In this document: piece by piece, positions 28,811 to 37,879 of the stretch | Position numbering within the stretch: position 1 is the stretch's first letter | Layout of the letters: every line of letters begins with the position of its first letter | DNA from: Hymenobacter norwichensis DSM 15439 | GTDB lineage: Bacteria; Bacteroidota; Bacteroidia; Cytophagales; Hymenobacteraceae | Reading direction: 5' to 3' | Length of the DNA: 64,000 bases | NCBI RefSeq assembly: GCF_000420705.1 | Contig: NZ_ATVL01000008.1 | Coordinates: 62,001-126,000, forward strand | Translations under genes and position numbers: made by a program | The notes under the pieces: generated by a model | Told to the model about the DNA's origin: nothing | The model's database searches: none | The model's input: only the letters and a program-made list of their open reading frames with translations

Positions 28811-28873
28811 GTTGTTAGTTGTCCGTTGTTAGTTGTTAGCCAGATGCAAAGCAGACGCCTGACAACTAACAAC
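28811..28873. repeat. Iterated spacer inverted repeat between the HU/SPOR gene and exbB
   Basis: GTTGTTAGTTGTC (28811-28823) and GACAACTAACAAC (28861-28873) are exact complements. The left side repeats the unit again (GTTGTTAGTTGTTAG, 28825-28839). The right side continues to the stop codon of the upstream gene at 28888. Confidence 0.8.
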
Positions 28874-28887
28874 CACAATCGAACAAC

Positions 28888-30048
28888 TTAATAATTGAGA
28901 ACCCAAAGAGTGTTGCCCATCCGCTTGCGCAGAATAGTAGCCTGCCGGTCGGCCGAAGTCCGGTCGGTGAAGTCAGCCACGGACAGTTTGTACTGACGGC
29001 TACCCGCAGGCGGCGTGATAATGCGCGCTGGATGCCCGAGCCGTACCAACGCCTGCCGGCCTTTCTCGGCATTTACCATCGTGGTGTAAGAGCCCGCAAT
29101 GACGTAGTAACGGCCGGTCCGGCTTTTAATTGTCGTGGCGGCGGTGGCGGGGGTTGCATTGCCGGCGGCGGCTTTTTCCCAGCCCGGCGCTTTCGTAGCG
29201 GGTTTGGCGGCTGGTTTCGCAACCACTCCTTTCTTGCCCTGCCCATCCAGTACAGTTTTCGCGGATGCAGCGGCCTTCGCTACCGGAGCGGGCGTGGCTA
29301 CTGCCACCGCTGGAGCCGCAGCTATTAGTTTAGGCTCGGGGCGCGCCGTTTCGAAATTATCGGTGGTAGCCAGGGCCGCCTGCTGCCGGCTGATGCGCGG
29401 CGCGTTTGGTTCCGGCTGGCTGGCGTGTTGTGTTGGCTCGGAGCTAGGCAAGCGTAGCGCTTCGGGCAGATAGCCCTGCTGGTCGGCAAACATGTAGTTG
29501 GCCGAAAACACCAGCCCCACCAATACGGCCGTTACGGCCCCGCGGAGCACCCGCCCGGCACGAGTAACACGGCCAGCGGCCAGTTGCGGCGCAGCCGGCT
29601 GCCGCTCGCGCGAAAGTAGGGCATCAGTGGCGCGCACGGGGCGCGCTACCAGTTCGGGCAGCCCAAAGCTGGTGGTAAGCAAATTGTCGGTGCCGGTGTA
29701 TTCAAACTCCAAGCCCCGACCGGCTGACCGGCGGAAGATGCCTACGCCCGTTAGCTCGGTGCGCTGGCTGGCCTCCAGTTCCTGCTGCATCCGCGTTACG
29801 GCTTCCCGAATCATCTGCCGGGCCTGTGCCGGACTCAGGTTCAATTGCACGCACAGCGCATCTACCAGCAGCCCATCATTGCGGGTCAACGACTGGTTGA
29901 AGGCCACTCGCTTTGAGGGCGGGGCCAGCGTGTGACGCACCGGATGAATCCGGGCCGGCGCGTAATCGGCAATCAGCCCCCCAAAATCAGGAATAATTAC
30001 GCAGTCGTGGTCCCGAAGCAGGGTGCGGATATGAGCGGATAGCGGCAT
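28888..30048 (-). CDS. HU-CCDC81-like / SPOR-domain membrane protein
   Basis: A 386-residue protein from MPLSAHIRTLLRDHD; the frame extends upstream but that part is spacer repeat. Residues 1-60 and 65-130 match the paired bacterial HU-CCDC81 domains, with the landmark CVIIPDFGGLIADY and the second-domain ELTGVGIFRR. A membrane helix follows (about 165-185, VLRGAVTAVLVGLVFSANYM), then a low-complexity Ala/Pro/Lys linker. A C-terminal SPOR domain (YYVIAGSYTTMVNAEKGRQAL to the end) binds denuded peptidoglycan glycans in other proteins. The HU side would be cytoplasmic and the SPOR side periplasmic, linking nucleoid or cytoplasm to septal wall. Confidence 0.88.
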   Translation of the reverse strand: MPLSAHIRTLLRDHDCVIIPDFGGLIADYAPARIHPVRHTLAPPSKRVAFNQSLTRNDGLLVDALCVQLNLSPAQARQMIREAVTRMQQELEASQRTELTGVGIFRRSAGRGLEFEYTGTDNLLTTSFGLPELVARPVRATDALLSRERQPAAPQLAAGRVTRAGRVLRGAVTAVLVGLVFSANYMFADQQGYLPEALRLPSSEPTQHASQPEPNAPRISRQQAALATTDNFETARPEPKLIAAAPAVAVATPAPVAKAAASAKTVLDGQGKKGVVAKPAAKPATKAPGWEKAAAGNATPATAATTIKSRTGRYYVIAGSYTTMVNAEKGRQALVRLGHPARIITPPAGSRQYKLSVADFTDRTSADRQATILRKRMGNTLWVLNY

Positions 30049-30052
30049 TTTG

Positions 30053-30156
30053 TAGTGCTTGGTGCGTAGTGCTTCGTACTTGGTGTTTGGTACTAAGGCC
30101 GTTCTTTCAGTTGGCATCTGAACGGACTAAGCACTAAGCATCAACAACTAAGCACT
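30053..30156. repeat. Iterated spacer inverted repeat upstream of the HU/SPOR gene
   Basis: Multiple AGTGCTT/GCACTAAG units repeat on each side (30053-30104 and 30119-30156) in complementary orientation, with a CCGTTC/GAACGG inner core. It spans from 5 bases upstream of the HU/SPOR start to 6 bases before the stop of the barrel gene. Confidence 0.75.
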
Positions 30157-30161
30157 CTAAA

Positions 30162-31865
30162 TCAGAAGTCGTATGTGGCGCCCAATAGCACGTTGGCTCC
30201 CTTCACCGGATAGTTCAGGAACCGCTCGTACTGGCCACCAATTAGGTTATTACCCATAGCAAAGATGGATAGTTTTTCCATAATCCGGTAATCGGCACGC
30301 AGGTTGAGGTCGATTACCGAGTCGGTGGGGCGCACGTATTCGCGCTTCGTCAGCAAGGTGCTGCCTGCTGCCCGGCGGTACGACGAGCCGTAGCTGGAGC
30401 TGTAGGTGTAGAGTTCAGCACCGAGCAGTAGCTTGTCGTACACGTTGTGCGTAGCGAAGAGCACCGACTGGAAAGCGGGCCGGTGGAAGGCCTCGTTTAA
30501 GGTCTTCACATTATAGCCGTTGTAGTCGAGCTTAACGCCAATGCGGGTTTTCTCTGCGGCGTTGTAGATAACCTCGCCGTGGGCGTTAAACAGCTGCGTT
30601 GACTTCTTATCGTACACCAAGTCAAACTTAGTGGAGTCGCGCCGGGAGTTGTTGTAGAAGTACAGATTCCGGTCGTTGCTCAGCGTCACGCGGGCGTTGA
30701 GTTCCAAGTTGCGGGCCGGGGTAGCATTGAAACCGAGGTACAGCGTTGGGCCGCGGCGGGTATCGGCTACGCGCTGGTTGGGAGCCAGCCACGGATTTTC
30801 GGTGGTTAGGTCGTACATGGTTACGCGCTGGATACCACCGCCCAAGCCCGCAAACACCACAAACTTGTCTTCCGTAACCGTGTAGCCCACGCGCACCGCC
30901 GGATACACCTTGAACTGCGGCGCCTGCCGAATGGTGTCGCCGGTGTAGCCGATGGCCGCGCCCACCGAAACCGCCAGCCGGTTTAGGGTAAGCTCATAGG
31001 CCGGAGTCACCTGAAAAAACGGCCGGTTGTACTTCAGCGAATCCTCGAAGGAAATAAACGAGAAGTCACCGTTGACGCTCACTTTGCTGGTTTCGCTTAG
31101 CACATAAGCCGTGCGCACCTCGCCGTAGAGGTTGTTTTCCTTGGCGTTGAAATTGTCGTTCCAGTGCCGGAAACCCAGGCTCACGTCGTACTGCACCTGC
31201 GCATCGGTGGCGCGGTTGCGGGCGTACACCTTGATGCCGGCGCGGCTGAAGGTTTGCTTGAGCGTGTCGGCAATGGGCAGGCGTGCTACGTCGCGGTTGT
31301 AGCCGTAGAAGTTGTACCGCTCCCGGCCCAGCTCCACCTTCGCGCCCAGCGCCGTAGTGCCGCTGTAGGTTTCGCCGTTGAGGTCGAGGGTAGTGCGGCT
31401 TTGGCCAGAGTTCTGTTTGTCGATGGGCCCGCGCGCCGACGACAGATGGTTCAGGTCGATGCCGTACGAAGCCGTAGTGCTGCGGGTGTTGTGCAGGTGC
31501 GCCCGCCCCAGAAACGTGCCGTAGTTGCCGACGCCCGCCTTCAGGTAGTTGCCCGTCTGCGGCGCCAACTCTTCCTGCCGAATGGTGAGGACCCGCACCG
31601 AGGGGTTAAGCAGATCGGCAGGCAGCCGGAAGTCCGGGTAGGTGTAGTTGACGTTGCCGGCAGTTTTGGCCGGCGGGCTGATCTTGATTTTCTCGAAGTT
31701 GCGGGCCGCTTCCGGTAGCTGGTTGACCCGCTCTTTTACAATCTCAATTTCGGCCTCTTCAATCTTGCCACGGGTACCTGGGCGGGTGGGCTGCGCCTGA
31801 GCGGCTGCCGGCACGGCGGCCAGCAGGCCAGCCAGCGCCAGCAATTTCGACGGGTGAAGCGTCAT
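30162..31865 (-). CDS. Outer-membrane beta-barrel protein
   Basis: A 567-residue protein with a signal peptide (cleavage around VPAAAQAQ, residue 25). Residues 25-90 form a short periplasmic segment. The rest is a run of alternating amphipathic strands with aromatic girdles. It ends in LLGATYDF, the C-terminal aromatic that marks insertion by the BAM complex. It looks like the barrel part of a TonB-dependent receptor, but I see no plug domain or TonB box. The gene lies after the giant TPR gene and before the HU/SPOR gene, so a role with the ExbBD-TonB machinery or in envelope structure is likely. Confidence 0.75.
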   Translation of the reverse strand: MTLHPSKLLALAGLLAAVPAAAQAQPTRPGTRGKIEEAEIEIVKERVNQLPEAARNFEKIKISPPAKTAGNVNYTYPDFRLPADLLNPSVRVLTIRQEELAPQTGNYLKAGVGNYGTFLGRAHLHNTRSTTASYGIDLNHLSSARGPIDKQNSGQSRTTLDLNGETYSGTTALGAKVELGRERYNFYGYNRDVARLPIADTLKQTFSRAGIKVYARNRATDAQVQYDVSLGFRHWNDNFNAKENNLYGEVRTAYVLSETSKVSVNGDFSFISFEDSLKYNRPFFQVTPAYELTLNRLAVSVGAAIGYTGDTIRQAPQFKVYPAVRVGYTVTEDKFVVFAGLGGGIQRVTMYDLTTENPWLAPNQRVADTRRGPTLYLGFNATPARNLELNARVTLSNDRNLYFYNNSRRDSTKFDLVYDKKSTQLFNAHGEVIYNAAEKTRIGVKLDYNGYNVKTLNEAFHRPAFQSVLFATHNVYDKLLLGAELYTYSSSYGSSYRRAAGSTLLTKREYVRPTDSVIDLNLRADYRIMEKLSIFAMGNNLIGGQYERFLNYPVKGANVLLGATYDF

Positions 31866-31965
31866 AGTTCGGGATTTGAATGCTATGCAGGCTGTTGTTT
31901 AAACAACCCTTGACAATTTCTTGTGATTCAGCTTCTTATTTTCAATGGAGCAACCAAGCCCCTAC

Positions 31966-34900
31966 CTACTCTTCCTTGCCAATCGGGCCATCGGTGCGGT
32001 TGGTGACGGTATCAGAAGGCTGCTCGGTAGATGGCACCAACCCACTACGGCCGGCAGTTTTGCCTTTGGTAGTCGGTGTGGTTTTAGTGCTACCGGGCTT
32101 GGTGGTAGTAGGCTTCGGCGTGGTCGATTTAGTGCCACCGGCGGGGGCTTCAACAGGCAGAGCCGCTAGCCGTTGCTTGGCTCCCTCAATGATTTCTGCT
32201 ACTGGGAATTTGTTGTCGATGATGGAGTTGAGCGTAGCGCGGGCCTGGAAGGTTTCGCCCTGCGCGGCGTAGATGTCGGCAATCAGCAGGAAGCCGCGGC
32301 CCTGCCACAGCTCGTAGTTGGAGGCGTTGGTTTTGTAGGCCGCATCCAGCGCTTCAGGGTACTTCTTCTGCTGGAACAGCGCATCGGCTACTAGGTACAG
32401 CGCTTCGGCCCCGTTCTCATCGGCCGCGGCAGTAGTGGCGGCGGTGTTGAGTTCGGTAATGGCTTGGTCGAGGTTGCCAGTTTTAAGGCTGGCTTTGCCT
32501 AGGTAGAGCAGTGCGGCGTTAGTAGCGGCGGGCGAAGCGGCCTGGGTTTGCAACTCGGCGGCTACCCGGCGGGTGCCTTCGTAGTCGGCGCTTTCGTAGT
32601 AGCTCTTCATCAGGCCGAGGCCGGCGTTGGCTACCTCGCGCTTGTTCTGCGACACCTCGCGCAGACGGGTGTAGTATTTGATGGCCTCGGGGTAGTTCTT
32701 GTTTTCAAACTCCAACTCCGCCACCCGGCCCACGGCCCGGTTCACAAACTCCGATTTGCCTTCTTGCGCCACGGCTTTGAGCTTGGGCAGCGCCTCGGTT
32801 TTCTTACCGGTTTTCAGCAACGCATCCGCCAGGAAATACCGGCCATCGGCCGCCAGTGAATTATCAGGATACTGCTTCAAGTAAGACTCCAACCGTGGGA
32901 TGGCTTGGGCGTATTTCTCAGCGAGATACAACGATTTAGCCGCCTCGAATTCTACGCTTTCAGTGGCCTTATTATCGGGGTTTTGCTGCTTGAACTGCGC
33001 CAGGTACTGGTCGAATTCCTCGGTGCGCCCCAACTCCGACAGGCTTTCCTGTAAGCTATAAATGGCGCTGCTGGCGGCCTTGGTGCGGGGATAAGCACTC
33101 AGCACCTGCTTGAAATCGGCCACGGCTTTTTCATACTGTTCCAGGTTGGCGTAGGCTACCCCGCGCTTCTGCAACGCCTGCGGCAGCAGCGCCGAATTAG
33201 GCCGGTTGGTAATCAACTTGCTGAATCCATCAATGGCCGGCTGGAAGCTACCCGCCTCGAAATCCAGCTGCGCCTGCTGGTACACGGCATCATCGGCATA
33301 GCGCGAGGTGGGCGACGTTTTGAGCAACGTGCTCAGGGTGCTGTTGGCTTCATCGCGGCGGCCCAGCAAGCCCAGCACTACGCTCTTCTGGTAGTAGGCG
33401 TAGTCCTTGTCGGCAGCGTTGGCCGTAATTACCTTGTTGTAGAGGTCGAGGGCCTGCTGGTAGTTTTTGGCTACGTAGTAGGTATCGGCCAGGCGCAGGG
33501 TCACGTCGTAGTAGTTGGGGTCGGCGGGCTTGGCTACCGGGTCTTGCAGCCAGGCCTGGAACTGGGGCCGGGCCCGCTCATACTGCTGGGTGTTATAGTA
33601 GGCGTAGCCGAGGCCGTAGCGCGCCTTCTGCTCGAAGTCCTTTTCGTCGGCATCTACACCACCTTGGCGGGCGGTGCGGGCGGCGGCGGTGTAGGCCGTA
33701 ATGGCATCGGGGTACTTCTGACCGACGCTGTAGATTTCGCCTTTCAGCACCTGCGCGGCGGCGCGGAGGGCGTCGTCCTGCGGGTATTTCAGACTTTTAT
33801 CGAGCAGCGGCAGGGCCTCAGTATAGCGAGCGTTGTTGTAGAGCGTGGCGGCCTGCAAGTAGGCCACGCGCTGGTAGGTGCCGTTGAGCTTGGTGCTCCG
33901 GTCGTCGAGGTTGTCGAGGTAGTTGAGGGCCTGCACGTAGTCCGACGAATTCAGGAAACTTTCGCTCAGGATGTCGTCGGCGGTAGCTCGGTTCTTGGAG
34001 CGCGGAAACTTCTTGTTGAAGTCTTTCAGCGCCGCAATTACCTCGGGCGTGTTGCCTAGCTCGTACTGCACTTGCGCATACTTGAGGGCGGCATTTTCGC
34101 TGATATTCCGGTCGTAGCCCAGCTTGCGGGCGGCATCAAACGAGTTCAAAGCCAGCTGCTTCTGGTTGGTTTGCAGGTAACTCAGGCCCATGTGGTAGGC
34201 CGCATTCTGCCCCAGCGAGTCGCGGCGAATGGCCACGGTCTTGAAGCTGCCGATAGCGCCTTTGAAGTCGCCCTGCTTGTAATTGGCGTACCCAATTTTG
34301 TACTGCACAGCCGGCTCGATCTTCTTGCGGCCCGCGGCATACTTATCGAAATAGGTAGCCGCCGATTTGAAATCCTGCTTCTGATAATACGCATCGCCCA
34401 CCAGCAACTGAATTTCGTCGGCCGACTGGGGCGGCGGAGTTTGGGCCAGGGCGTTGGTGCCGTAGGTGATGAGGCCGTCGAAGTCGCTTTCCTTGTAGTA
34501 AATCTGGCTCATCACGGCCGGCACTACGGGGCGGTAGGCGTCGTTCTGCTCGGCTACTGCCAAGTCCTTGCGGGCTCCGGCGTAGTCGCCGGCACGGTAG
34601 GCTAGGTAGCCGGCATAGTACGAGCTGGCGTAGCGGTACTCGTGCTGGCCCTGTTTGTTACGGTCGAATTGCAGCTTGGCCTTGTCGAACTCCTTCTGCG
34701 CGAAGTAGCTATAGCCCAGCTTGAACTCCGCCTCGGCCCGCTGCTCGCCCGACAGATTATCGGCGCCTACCCGTTGCAGGTAGTCGGTGGCCTTGGCGTA
34801 GTCTTTCTTGTCGAAATAGAACTTACCCAGTTCAAAGAAAGCCACGGCGGCCTTGGGGTGGGCCGGGTTCTGCGAGGCAAAGGCCAGAATCCGGTCCTCG

Positions 34901-35178
34901 GCGTCGGGATGGAACAGGTACAGGCCCGACACGGCGTAGTAGTACTCGGCATCGACGGTACGGCCGGGGGCCAGCTCACCATTACGGCGCTGGGTTAGCT
35001 CTAGGTAGCGCTGAAAGGCCTGCTGGGCAGCGCCATACTTGCCGTGGTCGAATAGTTCGAGGCCCTCCTGGAAGGAACGCTCGTCGGAGGCGAAAACCTG
35101 GGTTTGCTGGGCGTGGGCGGCAAGCGGGGCAGTGGCGCTGAGGGTGGCGACCAGCGCAATCCGGGGTATAAACTTCAT
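31966..35178 (-). CDS. Giant periplasmic TPR-repeat protein
   Basis: A 1070-residue protein with a signal peptide (ending near PLAAHAQQ, residue 24). It is almost wholly tetratricopeptide-like helical repeats: segments such as FFELGKFYFDKKDYAKATDY and YKIGYANYKQGDFKGAIGSF recur about twenty-five times. A Thr/Lys/Pro-rich tail closes it. TPR solenoids scaffold protein assemblies. Its position at the head of the minus-strand series with a barrel, ExbB, ExbD and TonB genes suggests a periplasmic or outer-membrane scaffold, comparable in idea to YbgF in Tol-Pal but much larger. A -7 element sits 43 bases before the start. Confidence 0.85.
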   Translation of the reverse strand: MKFIPRIALVATLSATAPLAAHAQQTQVFASDERSFQEGLELFDHGKYGAAQQAFQRYLELTQRRNGELAPGRTVDAEYYYAVSGLYLFHPDAEDRILAFASQNPAHPKAAVAFFELGKFYFDKKDYAKATDYLQRVGADNLSGEQRAEAEFKLGYSYFAQKEFDKAKLQFDRNKQGQHEYRYASSYYAGYLAYRAGDYAGARKDLAVAEQNDAYRPVVPAVMSQIYYKESDFDGLITYGTNALAQTPPPQSADEIQLLVGDAYYQKQDFKSAATYFDKYAAGRKKIEPAVQYKIGYANYKQGDFKGAIGSFKTVAIRRDSLGQNAAYHMGLSYLQTNQKQLALNSFDAARKLGYDRNISENAALKYAQVQYELGNTPEVIAALKDFNKKFPRSKNRATADDILSESFLNSSDYVQALNYLDNLDDRSTKLNGTYQRVAYLQAATLYNNARYTEALPLLDKSLKYPQDDALRAAAQVLKGEIYSVGQKYPDAITAYTAAARTARQGGVDADEKDFEQKARYGLGYAYYNTQQYERARPQFQAWLQDPVAKPADPNYYDVTLRLADTYYVAKNYQQALDLYNKVITANAADKDYAYYQKSVVLGLLGRRDEANSTLSTLLKTSPTSRYADDAVYQQAQLDFEAGSFQPAIDGFSKLITNRPNSALLPQALQKRGVAYANLEQYEKAVADFKQVLSAYPRTKAASSAIYSLQESLSELGRTEEFDQYLAQFKQQNPDNKATESVEFEAAKSLYLAEKYAQAIPRLESYLKQYPDNSLAADGRYFLADALLKTGKKTEALPKLKAVAQEGKSEFVNRAVGRVAELEFENKNYPEAIKYYTRLREVSQNKREVANAGLGLMKSYYESADYEGTRRVAAELQTQAASPAATNAALLYLGKASLKTGNLDQAITELNTAATTAAADENGAEALYLVADALFQQKKYPEALDAAYKTNASNYELWQGRGFLLIADIYAAQGETFQARATLNSIIDNKFPVAEIIEGAKQRLAALPVEAPAGGTKSTTPKPTTTKPGSTKTTPTTKGKTAGRSGLVPSTEQPSDTVTNRTDGPIGKEE

Positions 35179-35220
35179 TGCTCGGCGTTACGGGAAGCGG
35201 CCTGGAAAGGCCGGAATAGC

Positions 35221-35228
35221 CAAAAGTA
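35221..35228 (-). promoter_or_regulatory. -7 element for the envelope series
   Basis: The minus strand reads TACTTTTG, 43 bases before the TPR start. A TTTG lies 24 bases further upstream (35253-35256), slightly farther than usual for a -33 box. Confidence 0.45.
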
Positions 35229-35294
35229 GTTAAAAATGCCGTTGGGTTGCGGCAAAAAGGCCTTTTCAATCTTCGTAACGTGCTAACAAGCCGG

Positions 35295-35327
35295 TTTGGT
35301 GTAAGCCCAACAGGATTGGTAGCTTGC
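35295..35327 (+). promoter_or_regulatory. Promoter for the lipoprotein at 35353
   Basis: TTTG (35295-35298), a 21-base spacer, then TAGCTTGC (35320-35327), one base off TAnnTTTG. The start codon follows 26 bases later. Confidence 0.45.
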
Positions 35328-35352
35328 CTTCCTTTATATCCGCTTTGTTGTT

Positions 35353-36198
35353 ATGCACCACTTCAATCTACTCCTACTATCTGCCAGCCTACTTATTAGC
35401 GCATCCTGTTCGCAGCCAAAGTCAACTTCGCCCTATCCGCAAAACCCGGCCGTTTCCGACGCTCAGGGCCATCCGCGGGATACTACCACCTTCTACTTCC
35501 CGGCAGCAGATTCACTACATGCTAAGTATGTGCCCAAGAATGAGTGGCCCGCCTCTCGTAACATCTTTGATATTCAATACACTAATTGCGCATACGAACT
35601 TGAACATGCGTCTTACGCTCTTACGTACTTCGATGCGCCTGTACTATCCAATTATTATTTGGGCGCCGAGATATTCCGTTTTCTTTGGCTCCGCTCCTTC
35701 CACCGGCCGGTTTTGCTTACTCTTTGCCACGATTCTACAGGCACGTCTCTTCGCACACAGCTTTTAGATAAGTCTCCTGGGTTTTACATTTTAGGCGTTC
35801 AACACCCAGACAGTTTACCAGCAAATAGTTCAGCTAAAGCAAAGGCTTACGCAAGAAAGTATTATGCAGAAACAATGGCTGACCCGGCTTTCCTTGCGGA
35901 AGTCGCAGAGGGTAAGCGCCGAGCCGTACAGGTTTTCGGAGAGGAAACCACTATTTCTATCACCTTGGAGCAATACCAAGAATTTCAGCAGTTACTCCAA
36001 AAAGCTCAATTCTGGCAATTACCTAGTTGCAAACCTGTTCCAGGCCTACTAGATGGGTCCAATTGGCTGCTAGAAGCCCACCAAGCCAGCGGCTACCATA
36101 TGGTATTTCGGCATAGCCCCAACGAAAATGATGGTTTCCGCAAAGCTTGCGAGTATCTTATCAACTTAAGCTCCGTTCGAAATGAGGAACGATACTGA
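35353..36198 (+). CDS. Lipoprotein of unknown function
   Basis: A 281-residue protein with a lipoprotein signal: hydrophobic MHHFNLLLLSASLLI and lipobox ISASC with Cys19. The mature part is rich in aromatic residues, with no motif I recognise. The middle holds FRFLWLRSFHRPVLLTL, an amphipathic stretch, and the C-terminal third resembles a helical plus strand domain. Codon use is somewhat more AT-rich than neighbouring core genes, which hints at an accessory gene. The WYL regulator follows 32 bases downstream on the same strand and could be co-transcribed. Confidence 0.7.
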   Translation: MHHFNLLLLSASLLISASCSQPKSTSPYPQNPAVSDAQGHPRDTTTFYFPAADSLHAKYVPKNEWPASRNIFDIQYTNCAYELEHASYALTYFDAPVLSNYYLGAEIFRFLWLRSFHRPVLLTLCHDSTGTSLRTQLLDKSPGFYILGVQHPDSLPANSSAKAKAYARKYYAETMADPAFLAEVAEGKRRAVQVFGEETTISITLEQYQEFQQLLQKAQFWQLPSCKPVPGLLDGSNWLLEAHQASGYHMVFRHSPNENDGFRKACEYLINLSSVRNEERY

Positions 36199-36230
36199 GT
36201 ATTCCGTTTGCTTATCTACTGCCCCTACTA

Positions 36231-37214
36231 ATGGACTCCGAAGTAACTCGTCTTTCCCGGCTCGTCGCTCTGCTCACGCTGCTGCAAACCAAACGGCTGC
36301 TGACGGCAACCGAACTGGCGCAGCGCTTTTCGGTGAGCACCCGCACCGTGTACCGCGACATTCGGACTCTGGAGCAGGCGGGTATTCCGGTGATTACGCA
36401 GGAAGGAAAAGGCTATACCCTGCTGGAAGGCTATCGGCTGCCGCCCGTCATGTTTACGCGGGACGAAGCCTTTGCCTTACTCACGGCCGAGAAGTTGGCC
36501 GCCCAACTCACCGACGCTCCTACCGCACAGCGTAGCGGCGCCGCCATGGACAAGGTGCGAGCCGCCCTCCGGCGCTCCGACCGTGACCATCTGGCTACGC
36601 TGGCCCCGCACATTCAGGTACTGCCTCCCCATCCCGCCCAGGCTGCCCGCCCGAGTGCCTACCAGCAGCTGGCACTGGCCGTGGCTACGCAACGGGTGGT
36701 GCAGCTGTACTACGCCGCCGCCGAAACCGGGGAGGTTACCACGCGCGAAGTGGAGCCTATTGGCCTCTACCTGAGCCGGCAATGGCACGTAGTGGCATAC
36801 TGTCGGCTGCGGCAGGCTTTCCGCAACTTTCGGCTCGACCGGATTCAGGCGTTGGAAGTCAGCGTCGCTGGCTTTACTCCCCGCCCCGAAACCTTGCAGG
36901 ACTATTGGACGGCCGAGGCCCAGCGGCGGCAGAAAGAGAAAGTGGTACTTCACCTTCGGATGGCAGCCCTGCTGCCCGCCCTAGCCCAGCACCTGCACGA
37001 TACCAAGCACCAGTACGGCTGGGCCCACGAGCAGCCTTTGCCCGATGGCCAACTGGAAATGACTTTGTTTATTGGCTCGCTGTCTTACCTGGCCACCTGG
37101 CTGCTGCCCTACGCGGGGGCCGTTATTGTGCATGAGCCGCTGGCGCTACGTGAGCACCTGCGCGAACTGGCGCGGCAGGCCCACGATTTTTTTTGCACCC
37201 CGCCGCAGGTCTGA
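36231..37214 (+). CDS. WYL-domain transcriptional regulator (YafY type)
   Basis: A 327-residue DeoR/YafY-like regulator. The N-terminal winged helix spans residues 7-65, with RLLTATELAQRFSVSTRTVY as the recognition region and the typical RDIRTLEQAGIPV wing. A WYL sensor domain follows from about 140 to 220 (VVQLYYAAAETGEVTTREVE, then YLSRQWHVVAYCRLRQAFR). The C-terminal WCX extension ends the protein. The family senses nucleic-acid ligands or small molecules and often controls stress, DNA-repair or defence genes. Here the next gene encodes a RidA protein, 75 bases downstream. Confidence 0.88.
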   Translation: MDSEVTRLSRLVALLTLLQTKRLLTATELAQRFSVSTRTVYRDIRTLEQAGIPVITQEGKGYTLLEGYRLPPVMFTRDEAFALLTAEKLAAQLTDAPTAQRSGAAMDKVRAALRRSDRDHLATLAPHIQVLPPHPAQAARPSAYQQLALAVATQRVVQLYYAAAETGEVTTREVEPIGLYLSRQWHVVAYCRLRQAFRNFRLDRIQALEVSVAGFTPRPETLQDYWTAEAQRRQKEKVVLHLRMAALLPALAQHLHDTKHQYGWAHEQPLPDGQLEMTLFIGSLSYLATWLLPYAGAVIVHEPLALREHLRELARQAHDFFCTPPQV

Positions 37215-37289
37215 CATAAGGCTGTCAGAGGCGGCCCCGAAGTTTGCAGAGTCAAGAAACCAACCTCTTGACTTAACCTTCAATAACAG

Positions 37290-37682
37290 ATGGAAAAGCA
37301 AACCGTTGACCCCTGGAAATGGGGAGAACACACCAATTCAGTGCAGGCAGTAGAAGTGAAACAAGTTGCGGGTACCCTCTATTGCTCCGGGCAGGTAGCC
37401 ATCGACGCCAACGGCCAACCCAGCACCGCCGACATGAGAAGCCAGCTACTGCAAACCTTCCAAAACCTGGAGCAACTCATCGGGGAGGCAGGATACGAGT
37501 GCTCAGGTATTGTGCGGCTGAATGTATACACCACCTCCGTGACGGAGTTTTTCACAACCTGCACCGACGTATATCAAGCCTGGATTGCCGGCCACGGTAT
37601 CAAACAAGCTACTACGCTACTGGAAGTGCGGGGCCTGTTTGCCGGTCTAACCGTAGAGCTAGAAGCCACCGTAGTGAAATAA
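37290..37682 (+). CDS. RidA family protein (enamine/imine deaminase-like)
   Basis: A 130-residue member of the YjgF/YER057c/UK114 family. Family features are the N-terminal VAGTLYCSGQVAIDANGQPS (here the strand TLYCSGQVA) and the closing TTLLEVRGLFAGLTVELEAT. True RidA enzymes have an Arg in strand 6 (R105 in Salmonella). Here the equivalent stretch is LEVRGLFAG, so an Arg is present nearby, but the trimer context is needed to assign catalysis. The family hydrolyses reactive enamines formed by PLP enzymes. It lies after the WYL regulator, with a terminator downstream. Confidence 0.82.
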   Translation: MEKQTVDPWKWGEHTNSVQAVEVKQVAGTLYCSGQVAIDANGQPSTADMRSQLLQTFQNLEQLIGEAGYECSGIVRLNVYTTSVTEFFTTCTDVYQAWIAGHGIKQATTLLEVRGLFAGLTVELEATVVK

Positions 37683-37805
37683 CTCCCACACCTAGGCTCG
37701 CCTTAGAACCAGCCATGTACACGACCGGGCGGAATCACGGCCGTCAGTGCGGCTTATGTGAAGGAACTGCCTATTCAACGTAGGCAGCACACCCAACATC
37801 CTTAG

Positions 37806-37839
37806 AATACCCCGGCTTTCTCAGATGCCGGGGTATTTT
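37806..37839 (+). terminator. Intrinsic terminator after the RidA gene
   Basis: AATACCCCGGC pairs with GCCGGGGTATT around a 10-base loop and is followed by TTC. Confidence 0.8.
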
Positions 37840-37879
37840 CTGGTACCGTGAGAACTGGGAACGGTTTGGTAGCCTAGTC

